Part shown: positions 27,427 to 36,700 of the stretch, in pieces
Layout of the letters: each line of letters begins with the position of its first letter
Position numbering within the stretch: position 1 is the first letter of the stretch
From: Streptomyces albus subsp. albus
GTDB lineage: Bacteria; Actinomycetota; Actinomycetes; Streptomycetales; Streptomycetaceae
Length of the DNA: 64,000 nt
NCBI RefSeq assembly: GCF_000725885.1
Contig: NZ_JODR01000002.1
Coordinates: 186,001 to 250,000 of the forward strand
Direction: 5' to 3'
Program-made: the position numbers and the translations under genes
The notes under the pieces: model-generated
Seen by the model: only the letters and a program-made list of their open reading frames with translations
Told to the model about the DNA's origin: nothing
Database searches by the model: none

Positions 27427-28373
27427 CAGTCCTCCTCGTTCCACCGGCTGACCTTGAGGAAGATCAGCACGAGTACGACGACCATCGCGAAGTTGACCAC
27501 CGACATCGCCGCGGACTCGGCGAGGTCCGTCTCCTTGAGCTTGTACATGAACACGGTGGTCGTCGCCGTGTCGCTGCCCGGGCCGCCCTGCGTCATCGCC
27601 CAGATGATCGGGAACGAGTTGAAGACGTTGATCAGGTTGATGACGACACCGACGAGGAAGGCCGGCCGCAGCAGCGGCAGCGTGATGCCCCGGTAGGTCT
27701 GCCAGGGCCCGGCGCCGTCGATACGGGCCGCCTCGTAGACCTCGCCCGGGATCGTCTGGAGCCCGGCGAGCAGGGTGTAGGTGGTGAACGGCAGCGAGAC
27801 GAACACCGCCACGAACATCATCCAGGGCCAGGCGGTGGAGGCCGAGCCCAGCCAGTCCTCGGACTTGTCGATGATGCCCAGGTCCAGCATGAGGGTGTTG
27901 AGCACACCCGCGGTCTGGTTGAGCATCCACTTGAAGCCGATGGCGGTCATCAGGACCGACGCCGCCCAGGGGGCGATGAGCGCCCAGCGGGTGATGCGGC
28001 GGCCCGGGAAGCGCTGGTTGAACAGCTGGGCGAGGCCCAGCGAGACCAGCATCGTGACGCCGACGACCACGACCGTCCACAGCACGGTCCAGAGGATGAC
28101 GTGGCCGAAGTCGGATTCCTCGAAGAGTTTCCGGTACTTGTCGGTGCCGGCCGAGCCCCGCACGATCCCCGCGATGCTGATGTTGAGGAACGAGGTCCTG
28201 ATCAGCTCGATGACGGGCCAGACCACGACGGCGAGGATGAGCAGGACGACCGGGGCTATCCAGGGGAGCGGGCCGAGCCGGGCCAGCCCGCCGCGCGAGC
28301 GGGGGGCCGGCCGGGCGGGCTGCCCGCCCCGCCCCCGGCTGCTTGCCGGGGACGGCGGGGCCTTCAATGACAC
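27426..28373 (-). CDS. CUT1 sugar ABC permease, MalF type
   Basis: A 315-residue permease with six helices. The EAA-loop motif is YEAARIDGAGPWQTYRGITLP. GTG 28373 follows AAGGAGA. It lies 46 bases after the binding-protein gene and overlaps the MalG-type gene. Together with that gene it forms the membrane channel of one importer. Confidence 0.88.
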   Translation of the reverse strand: MSLKAPPSPASSRGRGGQPARPAPRSRGGLARLGPLPWIAPVVLLILAVVVWPVIELIRTSFLNISIAGIVRGSAGTDKYRKLFEESDFGHVILWTVLWTVVVVGVTMLVSLGLAQLFNQRFPGRRITRWALIAPWAASVLMTAIGFKWMLNQTAGVLNTLMLDLGIIDKSEDWLGSASTAWPWMMFVAVFVSLPFTTYTLLAGLQTIPGEVYEAARIDGAGPWQTYRGITLPLLRPAFLVGVVINLINVFNSFPIIWAMTQGGPGSDTATTTVFMYKLKETDLAESAAMSVVNFAMVVVLVLIFLKVSRWNEED

Positions 28374-28419
28374 GGGGTCTCCTTGCGGTACTCAGGTGCG
28401 AAGGGACGCGCGGGGCGGC

Positions 28420-29682
28420 CTACTTGGTGTTCGCCGCCGCTTCCTGCGCCTTCTTCTGCAGGTCCCCGAGAACCTTCTTCGGGTCCTCCTTGGCCGCCTT
28501 GCCGCCGGTCTTCTTGATCTCGGCGGAGACGACGTCCCAGGAGGGGTCGCCCAGCGGGTAGAACTTCGCGTTCTCCAGCTCGTCGAAGAAGGGCTGCAGG
28601 TCCTTGTGCTTGCCGCTGGACTGCATCGTCTCCAGGGCGTCCTTCGTGACCGGCATGAAGTTGTACATCTCGTCGAACTTCAGCATCTTCTTCGAGTACA
28701 CGAAGTCGAGGAACTTCTTTATCTGCTTCTGCTTGCCGCCGTCCTTGAAGGCCATCATCCAGTCGGCGACGCCCAGCGTGGACTTCAGCGGGCCGTCCTT
28801 GCCGGGGATGGTGGTGACGCCGTAGTCGACCTTGCCTTCCTTCGCCATCTGGATGAGGCTCGGGTGGCCGTTGAGCATGCCGGCCTTGCCCGCGGCGAAG
28901 TCCGCGAACGCGGTCTTGCGGTCGGTGGTGGCAGGGTTGCTGTAGGTCAGACCGGGCTTGACCAGGTTGTCCTGGAGCCACTTGAAGGTGTCGACGTTCG
29001 CCTTGCTGTCGATGGTGTACTTGCCGCCGCCGTCGGTGTAACCGCCGCCGTTGCCCAGCTGCCACATCATCGACTCGCCCTGCGCCTCCTCGGGGCCCAG
29101 GGGGAGCGCGTAGGGGGTGTCGGCGGCCTTCGACTTCTTGATCTTCTCGGCGGCCTCGGCCAGTTCGTCCCAGGTCTTCGGCGGATTCTTGATGCCCGCC
29201 TCCTTGAAGACCTTCTTGTTGTAGAAGAGCACGCGGGTCGAGGAGACCCACGGAATGCCGTACTGGGTGCCGTCCACCTCGCCGGCCTTGGCGAACGACG
29301 GAATGAGGTTCTCGCGGGTCTTGGGCGAGAGCACCTCGTCGGCCTTGTAGAGCAGATCGTCGGCGACCTTGTCGGCGTAACCGCCGGTCTGGAGCAGGTC
29401 CGGCACGTTGCCGGACTGGATCATCGTCTTGACCTGCTTGTCGATGTCGTTCCAGTTGATGACCTGGACCTCGACCTTGATGTCCTTGTTCTGCTTCTCG
29501 AAGTCCTTGACGACCGAGTCCCAGTAGATCTTGGACGCGTTGGACTTCTTGTCGCCGTAGTCGGCCGCCACCAGTTTGATGGTGTTCTTGTCTCCGGAGC
29601 CACCGCTGTCACCGCCGCAGGCGGTCACGCTCAGTGCCATGGCGAGCACCGCGGCACCGGCCGCCACTGCTCTTTTGTTCAT
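28420..29682 (-). CDS. CUT1 extracellular sugar-binding lipoprotein
   Basis: A 420-residue family 1 solute-binding protein with a short signal peptide and lipobox Cys22 (SVTACGG). The mature part has the typical WDSVVKDFEKQNKDIKVEV opening and aromatic residues (WVSSTRVLFYNK, GESMMWQLG) that stack on sugars. The ATG at 29682 was preferred to an in-frame TTG nine bases earlier because of the GAAGGG spacing. First gene of a three-gene operon. A strong DasR-type box lies about 170 bases upstream, pointing to GlcNAc or chitobiose. From memory, DasA and NgcE are the known binding proteins of such systems; I cannot place this one firmly with either. Confidence 0.85.
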   Translation of the reverse strand: MNKRAVAAGAAVLAMALSVTACGGDSGGSGDKNTIKLVAADYGDKKSNASKIYWDSVVKDFEKQNKDIKVEVQVINWNDIDKQVKTMIQSGNVPDLLQTGGYADKVADDLLYKADEVLSPKTRENLIPSFAKAGEVDGTQYGIPWVSSTRVLFYNKKVFKEAGIKNPPKTWDELAEAAEKIKKSKAADTPYALPLGPEEAQGESMMWQLGNGGGYTDGGGKYTIDSKANVDTFKWLQDNLVKPGLTYSNPATTDRKTAFADFAAGKAGMLNGHPSLIQMAKEGKVDYGVTTIPGKDGPLKSTLGVADWMMAFKDGGKQKQIKKFLDFVYSKKMLKFDEMYNFMPVTKDALETMQSSGKHKDLQPFFDELENAKFYPLGDPSWDVVSAEIKKTGGKAAKEDPKKVLGDLQKKAQEAAANTK

Positions 29683-29847
29683 GTTGCTCAACCCTTCGAC
29701 ATCGGTGTCGACTTGCTCGCAGGTGATGCGTCACTCCGGACACGACCGGATCCCCCGGGCAACGGTCGGGCATGGGACACCGGCCGTTCGGCGAGGTGGT
29801 CCCCGTGCCGTACGGCGCAGAGACTATCCATCACACTTTCGACCGTG

Positions 29848-29863
29848 ACAGGTCTAGGCCACT
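29848..29863. promoter_or_regulatory. DasR-type site (dre) upstream of the first CUT1 operon
   Basis: ACAGGTCTAGGCCACT matches 14 of 16 bases of the Streptomyces dre consensus ACTGGTCTAGACCACT. On the minus strand it is followed by a possible promoter, TGTCAC and TAGTCT 18 bases apart, whose -35 overlaps the end of the box, so binding would block polymerase. A GGCCAC-TTTC-GTGGCC hairpin overlaps its right side (29857-29872). Confidence 0.7.
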
Positions 29864-29911
29864 TTCGTGGCCAACCTGAAATCACCGCTCGCGCGGGCCG
29901 ATTGACGAGGG

Positions 29912-30883
29912 CTATTTCAGGGCGCCGGCGGTGAGCCCCGCCTGCACCTGACGCTGGAAGACGGCGTAGACGACGAGTACCGGCACCATGGCCAGGGTCA
30001 GCCCCGCGAACAGCGCGCCCCAGTCGCCCGCGTACCCCTGGGAGACGGTCAGCGCGGCCAGTCCCTGGGGCAGTACGTAGCTGTTCTCGTCCTGGTTGTT
30101 GAGCAGCAGCGGCAGCAGGTACTGGTTCCACTGACCCAGGAAGTTGAAGATGCCGATGCTCACCAGGCCCGGCTTGGCCATGGGCAGCATCACCTGGAAG
30201 AACGTACGGGTGTGCGAGGCGCCGTCGATCATCGCCGCCTCCTGGACCCCGGTGGGCAGGGTCCGGAAGAACGACGTCAGGAAGAACGTGGTGAACGGCA
30301 GCGAGTAGGCGATGTACGCGATGATCAGTCCCGGCCGGGTGTCGAGCAGGGACATGTTGTCCATGATCGTGAAGAGCGGGATCAGCGCCAGGATCACCGG
30401 GAACATCATCCCGCCCGCGAACAGCAGGAAGACGAACCGGTTGCCGGGGAAGGTGAAGCGCGCGATCACGTACGCGGCCATCGAGCCCAGCAGCATGGTG
30501 CCGGTCAGCGAGCCGGCCAGGATGACGAGGGAGTTGAAGGCGTAGCGGCCGATCTTCGCCTCGGTCCAGGCGCGGACGAAGTTCTCCCAGTGCAGCGAGG
30601 TGGGCAGCCCCATCGGATCGCCCAGATAGTCGGCGGTGGGCCGGAACGCGGTCAGCGCCACCCACACCAGTGGCCCCGCCGCCATGACCACCCACAGGAT
30701 CAGGAAGGCGTGCGAGAAGGCGTTCAGGGCCCCGTTGCCCGAACCCCGGGGCCCTTTCGCGCGCCCGCTCCCCCGCGCTGCCGCGGCCCGGCCGGGCGGC
30801 TGGGTCCCGGCCGCCGGGGCCGGGACGGTGGCGGCGGCGCCGTGCTCGCCCGGCGCGTTCGTGCTCATCGGTTCGGCGCTCAT
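29912..30883 (-). CDS. CUT1 sugar ABC permease, MalG type (second operon)
   Basis: A 323-residue permease with a 55-residue Ala/Gly/Pro-rich N-terminal tail and six helices. The EAA loop is QEAAMIDGASHTRTFFQVMLP. ATG 30883 was chosen over an upstream GTG (30916) that lies inside the preceding gene, because GAGGAG is nine bases before it. It is the last gene of the operon 33418-29912. In known GlcNAc importers of the NgcEFG type the gene order is the same; assignment to that system is moderate. Confidence 0.85.
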   Translation of the reverse strand: MSAEPMSTNAPGEHGAAATVPAPAAGTQPPGRAAAARGSGRAKGPRGSGNGALNAFSHAFLILWVVMAAGPLVWVALTAFRPTADYLGDPMGLPTSLHWENFVRAWTEAKIGRYAFNSLVILAGSLTGTMLLGSMAAYVIARFTFPGNRFVFLLFAGGMMFPVILALIPLFTIMDNMSLLDTRPGLIIAYIAYSLPFTTFFLTSFFRTLPTGVQEAAMIDGASHTRTFFQVMLPMAKPGLVSIGIFNFLGQWNQYLLPLLLNNQDENSYVLPQGLAALTVSQGYAGDWGALFAGLTLAMVPVLVVYAVFQRQVQAGLTAGALK

Positions 30884-30896
30884 CGCTCCCCGCTCC

Positions 30897-31949
30897 TCAG
30901 TATTCGATCCGGTCACGGCGCCCGATCCGCATCACCACGAGCGTGAAGACCATGCTCAGCGCGAGGAGCACCACGCCGATCGCGGTGGCGTAGCCGAACT
31001 GGCCCTCGCGGAACCGCTCGTACAGGTACACCGGGGTGACCTTGAGCGCGTGCTTGGGCACCATGATCAGCACGACGGCGAAGGCGTCGAGTGCCTGGAT
31101 GCCCATGTAGATCCAGCCGGTGCGCACCGTGTCCCAGATCAGCGGCAGGGTGACCCGGAAGAAGGTGGTGGTCCGGCCCGCCCCGTCCAGCAGGGCCGCC
31201 TCGTAGATGTCCTTGGGGATGGCGCCCATCGCCGCGGAGAAGAGGACGACGTAGAAGCCGACGAAGCTCCAGGCGATCACCGCCATGGTGGAGAACAGTG
31301 CCAGCTTGTAGTCCCCGCCCAGCCAGCGCTGTTCCAGCCCGTCGAGCCCCACGGCACCGAGCGCGCCGTTGAGCAGACCGCTGCGGGAGCTGTAGACCTG
31401 CTGCCAGACCACCGCGATCAGCGCGATGGAGAGCACCTGCGGGAAGAAGTAGACCACCTTGTAGAAGGACGAGCCGAAGACCCCGGATATCGCCTCGCCC
31501 CTGCGGTGCCGTCCGCCCGCGGTGATCATGTAGGCGAGGAAGATGCCGAGGGCCAGGGTGATCAGCGGCACGACGACGAGCAGCAGGAGGCTGCTGCGCA
31601 GCGAATCCCAGAACTTCTCGTCGTTCCACATCTTCACGTAGTTGTCGCCGCCGACGAAATTCGCCGTGGCACCGCCCGCCCAGTCCGTGAAGGAGTAGTA
31701 GATCGCCTGGAAGAAGGGCGAGATGACGAACACCGCGTAGAAGACCAGCGGCAGGATCAGGAATCCGACGATGAAGCGGTATTTGTCGAGCGTCCGGTAC
31801 CTGCGGTCGTAGCGGACGCGCTCCGGGGTGAACCGGGGCGGCAGCAGCACGGCGGCCGTGAAGGCCAGTTTGTCGCCCAGCGGCAGTGACCGCCACGGAA
31901 CCATTTTCTGTGTCACCGGTCCAGTGACCGGCTCTTTCCGAGTTTTCAC
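30897..31949 (-). CDS. CUT1 sugar ABC permease, MalF type (second operon)
   Basis: A 350-residue permease, longer than usual, with a basic N-terminal extension of about 60 residues before the first helix (RFIVGFLILPLVFYAVF). The EAA loop reads YEAALLDGAGRTTTFFRVTLP-like. GTG 31949 has GGGAGGA ten bases upstream; an ATG at 31973 is possible but has no ribosome site. It is followed by the MalG-type gene after 13 bases. Confidence 0.84.
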   Translation of the reverse strand: MKTRKEPVTGPVTQKMVPWRSLPLGDKLAFTAAVLLPPRFTPERVRYDRRYRTLDKYRFIVGFLILPLVFYAVFVISPFFQAIYYSFTDWAGGATANFVGGDNYVKMWNDEKFWDSLRSSLLLLVVVPLITLALGIFLAYMITAGGRHRRGEAISGVFGSSFYKVVYFFPQVLSIALIAVVWQQVYSSRSGLLNGALGAVGLDGLEQRWLGGDYKLALFSTMAVIAWSFVGFYVVLFSAAMGAIPKDIYEAALLDGAGRTTTFFRVTLPLIWDTVRTGWIYMGIQALDAFAVVLIMVPKHALKVTPVYLYERFREGQFGYATAIGVVLLALSMVFTLVVMRIGRRDRIEY

Positions 31950-31990
31950 GCCGCTTTGATCCTCCCCGGGCATCGCGTCGGCCGGACCGG

Positions 31991-33418
31991 TCAGGACTTC
32001 TTGATCTTGTGGACGTCGGGGTCCTTCACCACGCGGTCGGCGGCCTTCTGCATGGTGTTCATGGCTTCCTTGACCGACGACTCACCGTTCATGAATTTGC
32101 CGACGACGGCGTTGAAGTCCTCGTTCCACAAAGCGGTGTACCACTCCTTGAAGAACGCGATGACGATGTTGTCACCGGCCGTCTTGATGGCCTTCTGGGA
32201 ACTGGCCACCCCCGGCGGCAGGTCGAGGCCGTCGATGGCGCCTTTGACCACGGGCATGGAGGAGACCTCGCGGAAGAAGTTCCGGGCGGCCTTCTTGCTG
32301 TACATCATCCGCATCCACTCCAGGCCGCCCTGCCGGTTGGTGGCCTTCTCCGGGATGAGGAACGGTTCGCCGGGCGGGGCGTAGAGCGTGCCGAACGGCA
32401 TGGCGTCGCCCTTGTCGAGCGACGGGGTGGCGCCGACCGTCATCTCGAAGTTCTTCGGCGTGGTGGGCTTGGCCTCGTTCTCCACCCAGGAGCCGTTCGG
32501 GATGAAGACCGCCTTCCCCTTCGTCCAGGCGGTCTGCGACTCGATGTGGGCCTTCTCCCCGTCGAAGCCCTGGAGGACGTACTTCTTGGCGAGCAGCTCC
32601 TCGTACGCCTCGAAGACGGCCTTGACCGCGTCGCTCTTCCAGGCGTTCGGCTCCAGGTAGTCCATGGCCTCCAGCTGCTCGCGCCCGCCGGCCTGGCCGA
32701 ACATGGCGTACATGCTGAAGAACATGTAGCGCGGGTGGCCGGCCGGGTAGGTCCAGCCGTGCACACCCTTCTTCTTGGCCTTCTTGCAGACCGCCAGCAT
32801 CTCGTCCCAGGTCCTGGGATACTCGACCTCCAGCGTGTCGCGGAGCATGGTGGCCGAGTACCAGATGCCGTAGACGGTCTGGGCCACGTTGAGCTGGTGG
32901 ACGGCCTTGGTGCCGAACTGCCCCATCTCGACGACGCCGGGCACGAGGGTGTCGCGGACCTTGACGTCGGGGTCGTCCCAGCTCGGCGCGTCCAGCAGTT
33001 CCGTCACATCGGCGGCCTGTTTGTTCCGGATGATCTGCGAGATGTTCATGTTGTCCGCGCCGGAGTTGTTGATCACGTCCGGCGGGTCGCCCTTCACCAG
33101 CCGCGGCTGCGTCTGGGTGGCGATCTTCTCGGTCTTCTTCTGGTCGACCTTGGCCTTCGGGTACTTCTTCTCGTACATGTCGCTGACATAGCGCGCGTAC
33201 TTGTCGTCGTAGCCGCCGTTGAAGACATAGACCTGGAGACCGGCGTCCTTCTTGACGGACAGCGGATTGTCGGCCGATTTCTCACCCTTCTCGGCCTTGT
33301 CCCCCTCGCCGCCACCGGTGGCGCAGGAGGTGAGCGAGCCGATGGCGGGGACTGCGAGAAGACCGGCCGCGGTGGCCCGTTTCACCACGTCCCGACGGTT
33401 GACACTGTTGGTTCCCAT
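31991..33418 (-). CDS. CUT1 sugar-binding lipoprotein, NgcE-like, Tat-type signal
   Basis: A 475-residue binding protein. The signal peptide has the twin-arginine pattern NRRDVVKR (Arg8-Arg9) and a lipobox Cys32 (SLTSC), so it is probably folded before export and then lipid-anchored. The length, Tat signal and segments such as HGWTYPAGHPRYMFF and FIPNGSWVENE resemble NgcE, the GlcNAc/diacetylchitobiose-binding protein of Streptomyces; this rests on memory of the family. ATG 33418 has GAGGA seven bases upstream; an in-frame TTG precedes it. A DasR-like box sits about 170 bases upstream, at nearly the same distance as in the other operon. Confidence 0.82.
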   Translation of the reverse strand: MGTNSVNRRDVVKRATAAGLLAVPAIGSLTSCATGGGEGDKAEKGEKSADNPLSVKKDAGLQVYVFNGGYDDKYARYVSDMYEKKYPKAKVDQKKTEKIATQTQPRLVKGDPPDVINNSGADNMNISQIIRNKQAADVTELLDAPSWDDPDVKVRDTLVPGVVEMGQFGTKAVHQLNVAQTVYGIWYSATMLRDTLEVEYPRTWDEMLAVCKKAKKKGVHGWTYPAGHPRYMFFSMYAMFGQAGGREQLEAMDYLEPNAWKSDAVKAVFEAYEELLAKKYVLQGFDGEKAHIESQTAWTKGKAVFIPNGSWVENEAKPTTPKNFEMTVGATPSLDKGDAMPFGTLYAPPGEPFLIPEKATNRQGGLEWMRMMYSKKAARNFFREVSSMPVVKGAIDGLDLPPGVASSQKAIKTAGDNIVIAFFKEWYTALWNEDFNAVVGKFMNGESSVKEAMNTMQKAADRVVKDPDVHKIKKS

Positions 33419-33585
33419 GCTCAAGTCCTCGCCTTCTCCAGGACTCAGGCGGTGTACCGGTCACCTGTCGACTCGCCACCGGCGAAGGGCCCGACACCGC
33501 AGGTCGGTTGCAGCTGGGGTGGTGCGGATTGTGCGATGGTGCGCCAGTGGAACGGCTCCCGCGCGCGGGTACCGCTCAAGGTGGG

Positions 33586-33601
33586 ACAGGTATAGTCCAC
33601 T
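33586..33601. promoter_or_regulatory. DasR-type site (dre) upstream of the NgcE-like operon
   Basis: ACAGGTATAGTCCACT matches 13 of 16 bases of the dre consensus. On the minus strand a TTGCCC and TATACC pair with 18-base spacing forms a candidate promoter whose -10 lies inside the box. Confidence 0.6.
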
Positions 33602-33701
33602 CTTCGCCATCCGGGCAAGATCGAGAACAACGCGGTCCGCCATCTTTCCCGAGTTGAGACCTGGCCCGGAATTCCGCTTCCCCGAGGTCTCCCCGGGACC
33701 C

Positions 33702-33762
33702 TTGACACCAGTGGAATCGCGTACATTACTGGTCGCTGAAAATTACAACAGACAACGTTGTC
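33702..33762 (+). promoter_or_regulatory. GH92 promoter with LacI-type palindrome
   Basis: TTGACA (33702-33707) and ATTACT (33725-33730) are exactly 17 bases apart. Downstream, between the expected start point and the GTG at 33783, lies the perfect palindrome GACAACGTTGTC (33751-33762) with the central CG typical of LacI-family operators. The rest of the 364-base divergent region (33419-33782) holds the dre box listed separately and no gene. Confidence 0.6.
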
Positions 33763-33782
33763 GGTCCTGTTGAGAGGTCCGT

Positions 33783-36700
33783 GTGCGCCGCAGCCCGCTG
33801 CCCCCATTCCGTCCCCCGTCCGGAACCAGATCCGCCGGCGCACGGCCCCGCCCGGCGCTCGTCCGGCGGCCCGCCCTCGCCCTCGTCCTCGCCCTGGTCA
33901 CCGGCCTGACCCTGCAGAGCACCACCGCACAGGCCCAGCCCGACCCCGGCGCCGGCCCGCACTCCACCCGCTTCGCCTCCTCCTTCGAACCCGGCCAGAG
34001 CGCACCCGACTGGGAGTCCGCCCCCGAGACCGCCCCGGACGGCGCACCCCGCACCCACGGCGTCACCCACGACGGCGCACCCGGCCTCGCCACCCGCACC
34101 GGGGACGGGCCTAAGGAGTCCCCCACCGCCAAGACCCGCGTGGGCTTCACCGGCACCCACGCCCTGCGCTTCGCCGGCGACCACAGCGGCACCGGCCGGG
34201 GCTACTCCTGGAACAAGGTCTTCGACACCGACATCACCGTCACCCGCGACACGGTGCTCTCCTACCGGCTTTTCCCGGAGATGACCGGTGACGACCGTTC
34301 GTACGCCGCCACCAACGTCGCCGTCGACCTCGCCTTCACCGACGGCACCTATCTGAGCGGGCTGCGCGCCACCGACCAGCACGGCAACCGGCTCTCCCCC
34401 GCCGCGCAGGGCGCCGCCAAGACGCTGTACGTCAACCAGTGGAACAACGTCACGGCCCGCATCGGCGCCGTCGCCGAGGGCCGGACCGTCGACCGCGTCC
34501 TGCTCGCCTACGACAACCCGGAGGGTCCGCGCACCGGCTCCCGGGCGTTCGGCGGCTGGCTGGACGACGTACGGATCGCACCCCGCAAACCGGCGGCCAC
34601 CAAGGCGCATCCGTCCGACCACGTGCTGACCACCCGCGGCACCAACGCCAGCGGCTCCTTCTCGCGCGGCAACAACATCCCCGCGACCGCCGTCCCGCAC
34701 GGCTTCAACTTCTGGACCCCGGTGACCGACGCGGGCGCCAAGGACTGGCTGTACGAGTACGCGCGCAAGAACAACGCCGCGAACCTGCCCGAACTCCAGG
34801 CTTTCAGCGCCAGTCACGAACCCAGCCCGTGGATGGGCGACCGGCAGACGTTCCAGGTGATGCCCACCACCGCCGACGGCACCCCGGACGCGTCCCGCGG
34901 CGCCCGCGCCCTGCCCTTCCGGCACAGCAACGAGCGCGCCCGCCCGTACCACTACTCCGTCACCTTCGAGAACGGGCTGCGCGGCGAGATAGCCCCCGCC
35001 GACCACGCCGCGATGATGCGCTTCACCTTCCCCGGACAGCACGCCGGGCTGATCTTCGACAACGTGGACGACCACGCCGGCCTCACCCTCGACCCCCGCG
35101 AGGGCGTCGTCAGCGGCTGGTCCGACGTACGCAGCGGACTGTCCACCGGCGCCACCCGGATGTTCGTGTACGCCGAGTTCGACGCACCCGCCACCGGGGG
35201 CGGCAAACTCTCCGGCGGCGGGGCCAAGGACGCCGCCGGCTATCTGCGCTTCGACGCCGGCGCCGACCGATCCGTCACCATGCGGATAGCGACCTCGCTG
35301 ATCAGCGTCGACCAGGCGAAGGCCAACCTGCGCGCCGAGGTGCCGCGCTCCCGCTCCTTCGACCAGGTCAAGAAGCAGGCCCGGGAGGCCTGGGACAAAC
35401 TGCTGGGCGTCATCGAGGTCGAGGGCGCCACCCCTGACCAGCTCACCACCCTCTACTCCAACCTCTACCGCCTCTACCTCTACCCCAACGCCGGACACGA
35501 GCGGGTCGGCGGCCGGACCCGCTACGCCAGCCCCTTCTCCCCCGCCCAGAAACCGGACACCCCCACCGAGACCGGCTCGAAGATCGTCGACGGCGAGATG
35601 TACGTCAACAACGGTTTCTGGGACACCTACCGCACCACCTGGCCCGCCTACGCCCTGCTGACACCCCGGCAGGCGGGACGGATGATCGACGGCTTCGTCC
35701 AGCAGTACAAGGACGGCGGCTGGATCTCCCGCTGGTCCTCCCCCGGCTACGCCGACCTGATGACCGGCACCTCCTCCGACGTCGCCTTCGCCGACGCCTA
35801 CCTCAAGGGCGCCCGCTTCGACGTGGCAGCCGCCTACGAAGCCGCCCTCAAGAACGCCACCGTGGCACCGCCCCACCCGGGCGTCGGCCGCAAGGGCATG
35901 GAGACCTCCCCCTTCCTCGGCTACACCAGCACCGACACCAAGGAGGGCCTCTCCTGGGCCCTGGAGGGCTATCTCAACGACTACGGCATCTCCCAGCTGG
36001 GCAAGGCGCTGTACGCCAAGACCGGCAAGAAGCGGTACAAGGAGGAGTCCGCCTACTTCCGCAAGCGCGCCCTGGGCTACGTCCACCTCTTCGACAAGCG
36101 CATCGGCTTCTTCCAGGGCCGCGACGCCGACGGAAAGTGGCGGCTGTCCCCGGACGCCTACGACCCGCGCGTCTGGGGCCACGACTACACCGAGACCAAC
36201 GGCTGGAACTTCGCCTTCACCGCACCCCAGGACACCCGCGGCCTGGCCAACCTCTACGGCGGCCGTAAGAACCTCGCCGGGAAACTCGACACCTACTTCG
36301 CCACCCCCGAGACCGGCGAGGCCAAGTACGCCGGCAGCTACGGCGGCATCATCCACGAGATGACCGAGGCCCGCGACGTACGCATGGGCATGTACGGGCA
36401 CAGCAACCAGCCCGCCCACCACATCGCCTACCTCTACGACGCGGCCGGACAGCCCTGGAAGACCCAGCAGAAGGTGCGCGAGGTCCTCTCCCGGCTCTAC
36501 ACCGGAAGCGAGATCGGGCAGGGCTACCCGGGCGACGAGGACAACGGCGAGATGTCCGCCTGGTACGTCTTCAGCGCCCTGGGCTTCTACCCCCTCGTGA
36601 TGGGCTCCCCCGAGTACGCCGTCGGCTCCCCGCTGTTCACCAAGGCGACGGTCCACCTGGAGAACGGCCGGGACCTGGTCGTCAAGGCCCCCCGCAACAG

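Noticed and set aside
28420..29682. Naming this lipoprotein DasA
   Set aside because: The DasR box fits, but the sequence alone does not distinguish DasA-type from other CUT1 binding proteins and the gene position differs from dasA as I remember it.
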